Shown: in pieces, positions 16,632 through 24,733 of the stretch
Layout: each line of letters begins with the position of its first letter
Numbering within the stretch: position 1 is the first letter of the stretch
NCBI GenBank assembly: GCA_012840015.1
Contig: DUMF01000029.1
Span: 1 to 64,000, forward strand
DNA: 64,000 bases
From: Bacillota bacterium
GTDB lineage: Bacteria > Bacillota > Sulfobacillia > DUMF01
Reading direction: 5' to 3'
Notes under the pieces: generated by a model
The model's input: only the letters and a program-made list of their open reading frames with translations
Database searches by the model: none
What the model was told of the DNA's origin: nothing
Made by a program: the position numbers and the translations under genes

Positions 16632-18023
16632 TCACAGTGTCAGGGTTCCTTCGTCTGTGTCGAGCAGTTTCATTATCATTTCCTCGCGGCCGTCCTCCGC
16701 GTTTACGTAAACGAGGAATCTGTCCCCCGAAGCTGGCGACCTACCCAGGATCTCATAGGTCAGCACCTCATTGTACGACGGCGTCGGGATCAAGGCCAGG
16801 CGGACTCTTTCCGGCTGGATCCTGCTTGAAACCTTGGCCTTGGCTTGGTCGGGTGTAAGCTTCGGCTTGGGGAGTGTTCTCGGGCTGTGCGACATGACGT
16901 AGTTGAGCGCATCGAAAGAGAGTATCTCGCCATTGTCTAGAGCCACACGAGTTTTTATCATATCGGGGTAGATCAGCGCGCCGCCGGACTGGCTCACAAA
17001 GGAGACGAGTACCGTATTATCCTCGCGCACGAAACCGGTGGGGACCATGTCGGTGAATCCTTTACGGCGCAGGAAGTCGGCGCCTTTGGATGTTGCGTCA
17101 GCTATAGATAGCGATGCCTGCGCAGGGAAACGCGGTTTAAGGGTGAGTACGACCTGCCCTCCTGCTTTGGAAACGTCCACGTGCACCGGCTCTCCGCCCT
17201 CCATTTCCACTATAGACACCTTGTACGTAGGCAGATTGCCTGCTGACCTGGGGTCCACTCTCACGTCTTTGAGTTCTGCCCTGTTTTTCTCGAGGAATCT
17301 GAGAGCGATATCTATTGCTTGATCTGAGTTAATCTGGGCTGCTCCCTCGAGCATTTTTGGCTTGCGCTTTATGACGTGGTCTGAGAATGGGCCGTCATAG
17401 GTCAAAGTGGGTATTTCGTTTTGAAGGCGTTCGTCGATTTTGGCGAAACCATCCGAGAACCCGGCCGCTTGGGCCGCTGCGGTCGCTGCACCGCCGCCTC
17501 GAGGTGTGGTCGGCTGGACGAGGGGAATGTTGCCTTTCCCCCATTTGTCGCGCAGCTCATGAAACGAAGAGCTCAATTGCTTTACGTGCTGCGTCAGCTC
17601 GCTGAGCTTCTGTAATTCAGACGAACTCAAAGGTTCGCCCGTGGCTTGCTTCTTGGCGAGCGAATATGAGTAGTCGGCCACTTGAGAGAAGAAGGTAAAC
17701 GTTCTGCTCAGGTTTAACCCGGCGAGAGGCAGCTGACCGAGGTTTTCAACCACGGCGTCTGCTTCGTTCCAGGCAGCGGTGAGGAGGAATATCGACTGAG
17801 GTGTGCTTGACGCTACCGTGGCCTTTGAGAGGTGGACCTGGAGGTTGTCGGTGTGTTTTGCCATGTCGTAAAGTGCTCTTTGGTGCATTCCTTGAAGCGC
17901 TGCTTGGGTGGCAGCGAGGGACGCGCGCTGTGATTGTAGTCGTATGGCAGCAGCGAAGAGGACCAGAACGCCGATTATTATTCCGATAGCAGTTGCAAAC
18001 TTAATGCGTTTTCCTCCGTTCAT
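16632..18023 (-). CDS. ypeB: Germination protein YpeB
   Basis: A 463-residue spore protein needed for stable incorporation of the cortex-lytic enzyme SleB and for holding it inactive until germination. An N-terminal membrane segment (FATAIGIIIGVLVLFAAAI) is followed by a helical region to about residue 200, then three PepSY-type domains (for example AINSDQAIDIALRFLEKNRAEL and LTPDQAKAKVSSRIQPERVRLAL). ATG at 18023 overlaps the sleB stop by four bases (ATGA), which fixes the start; the longer frame from 18050 is not needed. The gene follows sleB in the usual order. Confidence 0.93.
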   Translation of the reverse strand: MNGGKRIKFATAIGIIIGVLVLFAAAIRLQSQRASLAATQAALQGMHQRALYDMAKHTDNLQVHLSKATVASSTPQSIFLLTAAWNEADAVVENLGQLPLAGLNLSRTFTFFSQVADYSYSLAKKQATGEPLSSSELQKLSELTQHVKQLSSSFHELRDKWGKGNIPLVQPTTPRGGGAATAAAQAAGFSDGFAKIDERLQNEIPTLTYDGPFSDHVIKRKPKMLEGAAQINSDQAIDIALRFLEKNRAELKDVRVDPRSAGNLPTYKVSIVEMEGGEPVHVDVSKAGGQVVLTLKPRFPAQASLSIADATSKGADFLRRKGFTDMVPTGFVREDNTVLVSFVSQSGGALIYPDMIKTRVALDNGEILSFDALNYVMSHSPRTLPKPKLTPDQAKAKVSSRIQPERVRLALIPTPSYNEVLTYEILGRSPASGDRFLVYVNAEDGREEMIMKLLDTDEGTLTL

Positions 18024-18457
18024 ATCCCGAATACGTGCCTCCCTATCCACAGGGTGATAGTTCTAGTCCAGATCCAAGGGTTGACGGGCAAATAGGGATT
18101 CCAAAAGTATAGCGCTCCATATGTAGGGTCAACCCCGTTTAGGGCTTCCCTGGCTGCGCTGTACTGCGTCTGCGTAGGAGGAGCTGCCCATATCTGCCCG
18201 TTGGCCACCGATTCGAATGCTCCTGGTTGGAATATCACTCCAGGTATGGTGTTCGGGAAGCTGGGGCTTTGTACACGATTCATGATGACTGCCCCGACCG
18301 CTACTTGTCCGAGGTATGGCTCTCCCCTGGCTTCCCCTGAAATCAACCTCGCGAGCAGGTCTTCGTCGCCGCCCAAATACTGCGGCGCTGCTATGGTATG
18401 CCCACAAACGGTGATCCCTGCTAGGAGAACCATGACCAGTAAGGTAAGTCTTCTCAA
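18020..18457 (-). CDS. sleB: Spore cortex-lytic enzyme, SleB/CwlJ-type hydrolase
   Basis: A 145-residue protein with a signal peptide (MRRLTLLVMVLLAGITVCGHTIAA) and a hydrolase_2 domain. The catalytic Glu lies in ISGEARGEPYLGQVAVGAVIMNRV, and the domain ends YFWNPYLP. It is a lytic transglycosylase that cuts muramic-lactam cortex during germination. Typical SleB is about 300 residues with an N-terminal peptidoglycan-binding domain; here that domain is missing and only signal plus catalytic domain remain. The pairing with ypeB argues for SleB rather than CwlJ, which lacks a signal peptide. RBS and promoter lie in the 100 bases shared with the divergent imuB-like gene. Confidence 0.88.
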   Translation of the reverse strand: MRRLTLLVMVLLAGITVCGHTIAAPQYLGGDEDLLARLISGEARGEPYLGQVAVGAVIMNRVQSPSFPNTIPGVIFQPGAFESVANGQIWAAPPTQTQYSAAREALNGVDPTYGALYFWNPYLPVNPWIWTRTITLWIGRHVFGI

Positions 18458-18505
18458 ACTAGATCACCTCAATTGTCTAGTATTGCCAGTTTATTTTTGG
18501 GTATG

Positions 18506-18534
18506 TTGATTTTGCTTTCCCGGGAGTGTATCAT
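18506..18534 (+). promoter_or_regulatory. Sigma-A promoter of the mutagenesis cassette
   Basis: TTGATT at 18506-18511 and TATCAT at 18529-18534 with a 17-base spacer. Transcription would begin near 18541, immediately before the LexA box, so repressor binding would block initiation. Confidence 0.6.
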
Positions 18535-18545
18535 GTTTAATGCAT

Positions 18546-18559
18546 AGAACATATGTTCG
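18546..18559 (+). promoter_or_regulatory. LexA (DinR) SOS box
   Basis: AGAACATATGTTCG matches the Bacillus-type SOS consensus CGAACRNRYGTTYG in its core; GAAC-ATAT-GTTC is a perfect palindrome. It overlaps the expected transcription start and ends four bases before the first possible start codon of the imuB-like gene, so the whole imuB/DUF6504/dnaE2 operon should be induced by DNA damage. Confidence 0.85.
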
Positions 18560-18562
18560 GAT

Positions 18563-19720
18563 GTGTATAGTATGATAGCCTGGGTGAAAACGATTGGGCT
18601 CCTTACGAGATCGCAACGCTCCGTAGTCGTAGTCGATGGGAGTACTACGGTAGATGTGTCTATAAGAGCTTACTTGAACGGTGTTCGGGAAGGTATGGAT
18701 GTGATGGAAGCTCGATTGGTGGATAATTCCCTGGAAGTAGTCAGGTATTGCGATGAAAACTTCGAGGAAGAAAGAGAACGTTTACTGGAACTATGCGCTA
18801 GCATCGCACCCAAGGTCAGGATATTAGACCCTACATGCGTGCTGATCGACTTGGGGAATTGTGCTTTTGCAGAGGATTCTTTCGAATGCTTAGGTGAAAT
18901 CGCCCATACGGTGGTCGTTGGGATTGGGGGCAATGAACTGGTCGCCAGGATAGCAGGGGCGATGCTAAATCGGCGGTGTTCGAAGGCGGGCAAAACGGGA
19001 GTATTCGTTGAGATCGTCCCGCAACATGGCACGGCTGAATTCATGGAGGACCTGCCAGTTACGGAGTTGTGGCCTCTCGACGAAGAGACCATATCCAGAT
19101 TAATGCAGCTCGGGCTTCACAAAATCGGGCAAGTGCGGCGGATTTCAGCTAAAGAACTCATAACAATTTTTGGGGAGAAAGGCAAGTTCATATGGGAAGT
19201 GGCATGGGGCAGGTACAGTTCAGGCAATTTCATCGCAACGCTTCCGGAGCTTCGATTTGATATGGGGTTTGATGCAGAAGTAGACGACTATATTAGGCTA
19301 CGGCATGGTTTAGCTGAAATCGCTGAAAAAGCAAAAAATGAGCTGATTAGGCTCAGATCAGATTTCAAGAAGGTAGAATTGTCGCTGCTATTGGTTTCCG
19401 GGCGCACCATCACATGTTCGAAGCGGTTCAGGTCAGCGAGGAGTAGCGATAGCATCGGCTCCATCCTCGACTTGATGGTGATGGGTTTAAAGCCACCCTG
19501 TGGCGTGTCCCGGATGAGCGTGAGGATATCAGGACTGGTAAGCGTGGTGCCCGAGCAACTCATGTTGTTCCAGAGCGAGGCGCCCAAAATTGTAGAGCGG
19601 ACAGGGCGTGAGGTCAGGATATCCACTGCTGGGCAACTCGTGAGCAGGCGAGAACTGGTACTGCGGTACTGGGACCCGATTCGTCAGGCTGGTTCTTTGG
19701 GCCGGGTGGGTACGCCATGA
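18563..19720 (+). CDS. imuB: ImuB-like inactive Y-family DNA polymerase
   Basis: A 385-residue Y-family-like protein. The finger/palm and thumb regions can be followed (WPLDEETISRLMQLGLHKIGQVRRIS resembles the helix-hairpin-helix thumb; a little-finger domain follows). The catalytic acidic motif that reads SIDE in active DinB is LIDLG here (about residues 94-98), so the essential Glu is gone, as in ImuB proteins that act as sliding-clamp-bound adaptors for DnaE2. A possible beta-clamp motif is QLMLF (near residue 330). GTG 18563 or ATG 18572 could start it; neither has a clear ribosome site. It is followed by DUF6504 and dnaE2 with overlaps of 4 and 8 bases. No ImuA homologue is next to it. 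Confidence 0.8.
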   Translation: MYSMIAWVKTIGLLTRSQRSVVVVDGSTTVDVSIRAYLNGVREGMDVMEARLVDNSLEVVRYCDENFEEERERLLELCASIAPKVRILDPTCVLIDLGNCAFAEDSFECLGEIAHTVVVGIGGNELVARIAGAMLNRRCSKAGKTGVFVEIVPQHGTAEFMEDLPVTELWPLDEETISRLMQLGLHKIGQVRRISAKELITIFGEKGKFIWEVAWGRYSSGNFIATLPELRFDMGFDAEVDDYIRLRHGLAEIAEKAKNELIRLRSDFKKVELSLLLVSGRTITCSKRFRSARSSDSIGSILDLMVMGLKPPCGVSRMSVRISGLVSVVPEQLMLFQSEAPKIVERTGREVRISTAGQLVSRRELVLRYWDPIRQAGSLGRVGTP

Positions 19721-19971
19721 GCCTTCCAAAAGATGTTCCCATACGTGTTATGGCTTTGAACTACGATGGATCCCTTAAGCTACGGGCGTTTTCATGTGGA
19801 GGAAGATGGTATAGGGTCACACGGGTGCTCGAAGAATGGTTCGATACGGGCGAATGGTGGAAAGGAGAAAGCGAAAAAAGGTTTTATAGGGTTGAAGCGG
19901 CCTTGAGCTTATTTGAGGTCTACTACGAACCCCAATCGAAGACCTGGAGGCTTTATAAGGTTTATGACTGA
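19717..19971 (+). CDS. DUF6504 family small protein of the mutasome cassette
   Basis: An 84-residue protein, rich in aromatic residues (RWYRVTRVLEEWFDTGEWW), of the kind often encoded between or fused to ImuB-like and DnaE-type polymerases. It starts four bases inside the end of the imuB-like gene (ATGA) and ends eight bases inside the dnaE2 start, so it belongs to the same SOS-induced unit. Its job is unknown; a small beta-rich adaptor is the best guess. Confidence 0.75.
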   Translation: MSLPKDVPIRVMALNYDGSLKLRAFSCGGRWYRVTRVLEEWFDTGEWWKGESEKRFYRVEAALSLFEVYYEPQSKTWRLYKVYD

Positions 19972-22900
19972 AATTCGTCGTTTCGGACACTTACACGTTC
20001 ACTCTCCGTTTTCTTTTCTCGACGGAGCGACGAGGATTGGCGAGTTAGCCAGCATCGCGGCCAGTATGGGTATAGCCGCCCTGGGCCTGACGGATCACGA
20101 TAACTTGAGCGGGGCGGTTAAGTTTAAAGAAGCCCTGAACGAGGTGGGGGTGAAGCCCATTATAGGTGCTGAGCTCACGATGGAAGGCGGCCATCATCTC
20201 GTTTTGCTGTGCGAACACCGTAAAGGGTATGCCAACTTGTGCAAGATAATGACGAGGGCGCACTTGGAAAACGAACGGCTCAAACCATGTGCGAGATTTC
20301 GGGCTATCGTAGAAAACAGCGAAGGTTTGATCCTTTTATCGGGATGTAGGCGTGGAGAGATCGCTGAGGCGTTGCTGAGCAGAAATTGGAAGCGTGCTCG
20401 AGATATCGCTTCTATGTATAAGCGGGCGTTCCCCGGGCGTTTTTTCCTGGAACTGAGCGAGTGGCTGCTCCCCGGCAGCAGGACGCTTAACGGGTTATTG
20501 TGGCAGCTCGGAGAGGAGCTCGGTATTCCAGTAGTGGCCACGAACGATGTGCACTATGGCAACAAGGAGGACTTCAAAGTCCACGACATTCTTACGTGTA
20601 TCAGGACTGATACGAGACTTGAGGACGTTGCCCCCGAACGCCCGTTAAATGCAGAAAACTACCTCAAATCTCCCGGGCAAATGGAACGGCTATTAGCCGA
20701 AAGTCTGGGGAGAGCCGCTTGCGAACGAATAATGGCTAACACCTGGTCGCTGGTTGAAAGGTGTTCGGAAGATGTACTCCCATCCGCACTCTCATTTCCC
20801 GCCTTCGAGACGGGATCTAGCGAGAGCTCTGAAAGTATGCTTAGAAGGTTGACGTACGATGGTGCCGTGTCGCGCTATGGGAAGATATCTTCGACGGTGA
20901 AAGCCCGGATCGACCATGAACTGGAGATCATCTCTAAGTTGGGTTATGCGGATTATTTCCTGACGGTCTGGGATCTGGTGAAGTTTGCCCAATCGAGCGG
21001 GATAAGGTATGCAGGTAGAGGTTCGGCCGCAGATTCTGCAGTGGCATACTGTATCGGTATCACCGAAGTGGATTCCATAGCTAGAGGGCTGCTCTTCGAA
21101 CGCTTCTTGAGTCTTGAACGGGCTCAAAAGCCGGACATAGATATAGACTTCGATGCCAGGTTCAGGGACAAGATTTTCGAGTATGTCCGTCGGAAGTATG
21201 GCGACGAAAGAGTGGGCTGGGTTTGCACGTATAACACCTTTCAGGTTAGATCTGCGGTGAGAGAGATTGGCAAGGCCATCGGCTTTCAGGAGGAAGAGCT
21301 GGACAATCTAGCGAAATGCCTACCTCACATACCGGCTGATTGCCTGGAGGAAGCCATTACGAAGTTCCCCGAACTGAGGGCATTACGCTTACCTATGGAT
21401 AAGTTCAAGCTGCTTTTCGAAATGTGCGGTAGATTGGCCGGATTCCCCAGGTTTCTCGGTACCCATCTGGGAGGTATAGTGTTGAGCGGTTCTCCCTTGA
21501 CCGATATAACTCCTCTACAAATGGCAGCAAAAGGGGTAAAAATAGCGCAATTCGATAAGGACGATGTCGAGGCGCTGGGGCTGATAAAGATTGACCTGCT
21601 TTCTCTCAAAATGTTATCTGCGATCGAGGACGCGGTGCGTGCTGGAGGCATAGATTACGATGCCATACCGCTGAATGATGAAACCACTTTTAAGATGATT
21701 CGTGAAGGAGAAACAGTAGGGGTATTCCAACTGGAGAGTCCGGCGCAAAGGGCTTTGCAACGCAGGCTAAATGCTGACCACTTCGAGGATATCGTAGCAA
21801 GCGTGGCGCTGATCAGGCCCGGACCGGTCAAGGGTAATATGGTGGATCCGTTCGTGGCAAGGAGGAATGGCAGAGAGCCTGTAACGGTACTGGATCCGAG
21901 ACTGGAAAACATCCTGGAGAAGACGTATGGCGTCGTGCTGTTCCAGGAGCAGGTGATAGAGATAGCGACAGTTATAGGCGGTTTCACTCCGGGCGAAGCG
22001 GATAAGCTCAGGCGAGTGATGACTCACGGCCGGTCGCGAGAAGAGATGGATAAAATAGGGGAAATATTCATATCGAAGGCTATCCGTAACGGGACATCGC
22101 CGGAAGTGGCAAAGAAGATCTTCGAATGTATCAAGGAGTATGCCAGCTATGGTTTTTGCGAGGCACATGCCGCCGCCTTTGCTACCACTGCCATTAAGAG
22201 CGCCTATCTAGCCAATCATTACCCAGCTCAGTATTATGCGGCTTTGCTTTCGAACCAGCCCATGGGGTACTACCCACCTTCCGTGCTCGTGCTCGAGGCT
22301 AAAAGGCGCGGCATTCAAGTCCTGCCCCCATGTGTGAATAGAAGCGGTTTGAGTTTTTCCGTTGAGGGGGTCCAGATCAGGAGCTCTCTTATGGTTAGAG
22401 ACATGGATAAAGCGATTGCTCAGCGGATTCTACAGGAACGTTCGAAGAGGCCATTCAGTTCGTTTGAAGATTTTCTCCACAGAGTGAAGCCTCCGCGGGA
22501 TGCCGTCCTCAGTTTGATTTGTGCCGGGACTTTCGATCAATGGAATACAAACAGGCGCGCACTCCTCTGGAAAGCGTGTGGAGGTGAGGGAAAAGATATC
22601 GAAGAATTCAGCCTGGGCGAAAAGCTAGCCTATGAATATCGCTCATTAGGGTTCACTATCAGCGGGCATCCCATGATGTTGTGGAGAGAGAAACTGAATC
22701 GGAGTGGAGTACGCAATTCTTCCGAACTGGGCTATTTGGCTCCTGGAGCAGCCGTTACGGTGGCAGGGTTTCCTGTAAGGCCGCACAGACCTCCCACGAA
22801 GAGCGGGAGGATTACCACCTTCATGTCGCTCGAGGATGAATTCGGCTTGGTAGATGTCACGATCTTCGAAGATGTCTATCAAAAATATGGATGCTTCATA

Positions 22901-23023
22901 TTCGGCAAATGCCTTTCCCCCCTCTGGGTTTCGGGCATTTTGTCAAAGAGAGGCAAAAGCCCCGGCTTAATTGCCAAGCACTTGGGCCCTTTGCCGAGTT
23001 ATCACCCCGCGCGGGTGTTCTAA
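19964..23023 (+). CDS. dnaE2: Error-prone DNA polymerase III alpha subunit (DnaE2 type)
   Basis: A 1019-residue C-family polymerase. N-terminal PHP domain (residues 1 to about 200, HLHVHSPFSFLDGATR and GLTDHDNLSG), palm with the metal-binding PDIDIDFD near residue 390 and further KIDLLSLKML, fingers, HhH region, and a C-terminal OB fold (GRITTFMSLEDEFGLVDVTIF). Length and lack of an editing exonuclease fit DnaE2/ImuC. It would perform translesion synthesis with the ImuB-like adaptor under LexA control. ATG 19964 overlaps the DUF6504 stop. It could in principle be a replicative DnaE, but the operon and the SOS box argue for the mutagenic role. Confidence 0.9.
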   Translation: MTEIRRFGHLHVHSPFSFLDGATRIGELASIAASMGIAALGLTDHDNLSGAVKFKEALNEVGVKPIIGAELTMEGGHHLVLLCEHRKGYANLCKIMTRAHLENERLKPCARFRAIVENSEGLILLSGCRRGEIAEALLSRNWKRARDIASMYKRAFPGRFFLELSEWLLPGSRTLNGLLWQLGEELGIPVVATNDVHYGNKEDFKVHDILTCIRTDTRLEDVAPERPLNAENYLKSPGQMERLLAESLGRAACERIMANTWSLVERCSEDVLPSALSFPAFETGSSESSESMLRRLTYDGAVSRYGKISSTVKARIDHELEIISKLGYADYFLTVWDLVKFAQSSGIRYAGRGSAADSAVAYCIGITEVDSIARGLLFERFLSLERAQKPDIDIDFDARFRDKIFEYVRRKYGDERVGWVCTYNTFQVRSAVREIGKAIGFQEEELDNLAKCLPHIPADCLEEAITKFPELRALRLPMDKFKLLFEMCGRLAGFPRFLGTHLGGIVLSGSPLTDITPLQMAAKGVKIAQFDKDDVEALGLIKIDLLSLKMLSAIEDAVRAGGIDYDAIPLNDETTFKMIREGETVGVFQLESPAQRALQRRLNADHFEDIVASVALIRPGPVKGNMVDPFVARRNGREPVTVLDPRLENILEKTYGVVLFQEQVIEIATVIGGFTPGEADKLRRVMTHGRSREEMDKIGEIFISKAIRNGTSPEVAKKIFECIKEYASYGFCEAHAAAFATTAIKSAYLANHYPAQYYAALLSNQPMGYYPPSVLVLEAKRRGIQVLPPCVNRSGLSFSVEGVQIRSSLMVRDMDKAIAQRILQERSKRPFSSFEDFLHRVKPPRDAVLSLICAGTFDQWNTNRRALLWKACGGEGKDIEEFSLGEKLAYEYRSLGFTISGHPMMLWREKLNRSGVRNSSELGYLAPGAAVTVAGFPVRPHRPPTKSGRITTFMSLEDEFGLVDVTIFEDVYQKYGCFIFGKCLSPLWVSGILSKRGKSPGLIAKHLGPLPSYHPARVF

Positions 23024-23189
23024 TCCAGCCTCCGCAACCGGGCAGAGCGAAGGCCGTAGGAAACCGCGCCGATGAGCAGAAAGCACGAAGGGTGTCGGAG
23101 GCCACGCAATGTAGTTTTGGGCGGAGACTGCGCTTAGACCGACCTGAGGGGAGCGACATCGTACATCAGTAGCATCGACCGGCCCTTTA

Positions 23190-23712
23190 GCGTCCTCAGC
23201 CGCTTCTCGCATGCTGATAGACGAAGAAATATGGAATGATCAGCCTGGCCATGGCGAGTTCAGGCCAGTCAAGGCGACTTACATCCATCGCACTTCCGGT
23301 GGAACATTTTTTAGGGATATATTCGAGGAAAATGAACAAGAACATTACCGGGGTTACTGAAAAAGCGATGCGAGTGCTTATGGGAGCATAGTACAGGGGG
23401 GACGTGAGGGAGCTGGAGAATGTTCATCGCCGTGGCTTTCAAGGGAACAGCTGGTGGAGAAATCGACTTGCCGGAGTTACCGGAAGACCCGATGGAGAGT
23501 GCACTCGGCTCGCGTTCTGTAGGCGGAGATGGGGGAGTCACCAAGCTCGATTTCAGAACAGCGATAATCCGAAGGACGTGGAACCGAGAGCTATCCCGGA
23601 AGCGCTCAGGCAAACCGGAGTGGTGAAGTCGGCTGCCAGGAGGCTGCGCATCAGCGAGAGGTGCTTGAGGAGTAAACTAAAGGAGTATTTAACCGCAGGG
23701 GTGATCCGATGA
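23190..23712 (+). pseudogene. Sigma-54 activator relic (C-terminal part)
   Basis: Joined plus-strand frames resemble the end of an NtrC-type activator: HFLGIYSRKMNKNITGVTEKAM (end of the AAA+ domain), VRELENV (the normally WPGNVRELENV box, here preceded by a stop in place of the Trp), and a Fis-type helix-turn-helix EALRQTGVVKSAARRLRISE. At least one internal stop and a frame change are present and the ATPase core is missing. 23024-23190 shows no gene. The fragment ends on the start of the AtpZ gene. Confidence 0.7.
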
Positions 23713-23906
23713 AATATGTAGCGGCAATAACGCAAATCGGGCTCGCTTTCGTAGTCAACGTGCTTGTGTTCATCGGGATAGGTCTTTTTCTCGACTCGAG
23801 GCTCAACCTTGGGGGGGTAGGTAAAATAACCGGAGTGATAGTGGGTCTAGCTTCGGGGTTCTATAACTCCTACCAGGTCTTGAAGAGAATTGCTTCCAGG
23901 TTATGA
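23709..23906 (+). CDS. atpZ: AtpZ/AtpI-like ATP synthase accessory membrane protein
   Basis: A 65-residue protein with two membrane helices (LAFVVNVLVFIGIGLFLDSRL and KITGVIVGLASGFYNSYQVL), matching the small AtpI/AtpZ (ATPase_gene1) family, usually encoded before F1Fo ATP synthase and involved in c-ring assembly or Mg/Ca transport. The Gly-rich GIGLFLDSRL stretch is typical. No ATP synthase genes are near, so it is displaced. Its 3' end overlaps the promoter of the FMN riboswitch. Confidence 0.75.
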   Translation: MKYVAAITQIGLAFVVNVLVFIGIGLFLDSRLNLGGVGKITGVIVGLASGFYNSYQVLKRIASRL

Positions 23907-23918
23907 AGCTGCTATAAT
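23890..23918 (+). promoter_or_regulatory. Sigma-A promoter of the FMN riboswitch transcript
   Basis: TTGCTT (23890-23895) and TATAAT (23913-23918) with a 17-base spacer. Transcription would start near 23925, just before the aptamer. Confidence 0.6.
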
Positions 23919-23932
23919 TTAATCAATCAAAT

Positions 23933-24060
23933 AGCCTTCGGGGGTACGGTGTATCCGGACCGGTGGTGATGCTCGCGGGAGCGAGACGAGCCCATCAGCC
24001 CCAGCAGTTGAATCGGTGGGAATCCGATGCCGGCAGTGACAGTCTGAGTGGGAGAAGGCT
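23933..24060 (+). ncRNA. FMN riboswitch (RFN element) aptamer
   Basis: The aptamer closes with a perfect 7-bp P1, AGCCTTC (23933-23939) and GAAGGCT (24054-24060). Inside are the conserved RFN blocks in order: TTCGGGGGTACGGTG, GACCGGTGGTGATG, GAGCCCATCAGCCCC, GGTGGGAATCCGATGCC, GGCAGTGACAGTCTGAGTGG and GAGAAGG. FMN binding would normally shut off riboflavin synthesis or uptake genes. Here the next 40 bases hold a hairpin and the gene beyond is rsmD on the opposite strand; the first same-strand gene is an ECF transporter S component at 24734. Confidence 0.92.
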
Positions 24061-24067
24061 AAAGGCT

Positions 24068-24106
24068 AGAGGAACATCATGCCCCGATTATTCGGGGCAT
24101 TTCCTC
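24068..24106 (+). terminator. Expression-platform hairpin of the FMN riboswitch
   Basis: ATGCCCCG (24079-24086) pairs with CGGGGCAT (24093-24100) around a 6-base loop; the flanks AGAGGAA (24068-24074) and TTCCTCT (24101-24107) extend the stem past a small asymmetric loop. The T-run is poor, so it is either a weak terminator or a hairpin that hides the AGAGG sequence. It abuts the 3' end of rsmD. Confidence 0.65.
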
Positions 24107-24661
24107 TTAAGCGGGGGAAACTAAGTACAGGGAGATGCAGTTCGTACCGTAGGTGTAAGTCCTGTGCAGGTGTAGAATTCCTGCACGTTCTGGGACAGAT
24201 TCTCGCTTATCGTGCTGGAATACCACTACACCTTCGGGATGAATCAGACCGAGGCTTGAGATCGCAAGCAGTGTCGGCTCACCGAGATCCTTGAAGTACG
24301 GTGGGGCCACGACGATCAGATCGAACTGCGATCCCTTAAGCGTGTGGAGGATCCCCGGTATCGTGCCAGGAACGAGCCTCGCCTTCTGAGCAAAGCCGGT
24401 AGCTTGTAGATTGTGCCGCATGGTGGCGATTGCCTGAGGGCTGGAGTCGACGGCTACAGCAAACTCCGCACCGCGACTCAGCGCTTCGATGGCGTAACTG
24501 CCGGTCCCTGCGAACAGATCGAGCACGCGCGAACCTGGGAGCCGCTCCTGCACAATGTTAAACACTGCGGCCCTAACCCTGGCTAAGGGAGGCCTGGTGC
24601 CGCTCCCGGGGACGCTGCGGAGCAGCCGACCTTTCGCTGACCCACCAATCACTCTGAGCAT
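24107..24661 (-). CDS. rsmD: 16S rRNA (guanine966-N2)-methyltransferase RsmD-like
   Basis: A 184-residue SAM-dependent methyltransferase. It has the family opening MLRVIGGSAKGRLL, the SAM motif RVLDLFAGTGSYAIEALSRGA, and motif IV FDLIVVAPPYF near residues 116-119. Most RsmD proteins have DPPY at motif IV; here the Asp is Ala, confirmed from the codon GCC. APPY variants may exist in some thermophile homologues, so activity is uncertain. ATG 24661 follows GGGAGG at 7 bases, better than the upstream ATG at 24700. The gene lies antisense to the FMN riboswitch read-through transcript and diverges from the ECF gene. Confidence 0.88.
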   Translation of the reverse strand: MLRVIGGSAKGRLLRSVPGSGTRPPLARVRAAVFNIVQERLPGSRVLDLFAGTGSYAIEALSRGAEFAVAVDSSPQAIATMRHNLQATGFAQKARLVPGTIPGILHTLKGSQFDLIVVAPPYFKDLGEPTLLAISSLGLIHPEGVVVFQHDKRESVPERAGILHLHRTYTYGTNCISLYLVSPA

Positions 24662-24733
24662 GTGCTTACCTCCCGGGCTACTTGAGATATCATACATCAT
24701 CGCAGGGGCGCGATAAAACCCGGAGGTGCTGGA

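Noticed and set aside
24079-24294. 71-codon plus-strand frame right after the FMN riboswitch, with AGAGG before its ATG
   Set aside because: It lies wholly antisense to rsmD, has no recognisable motif, and its start is inside the riboswitch hairpin. Kept in mind as a possible leader peptide only.
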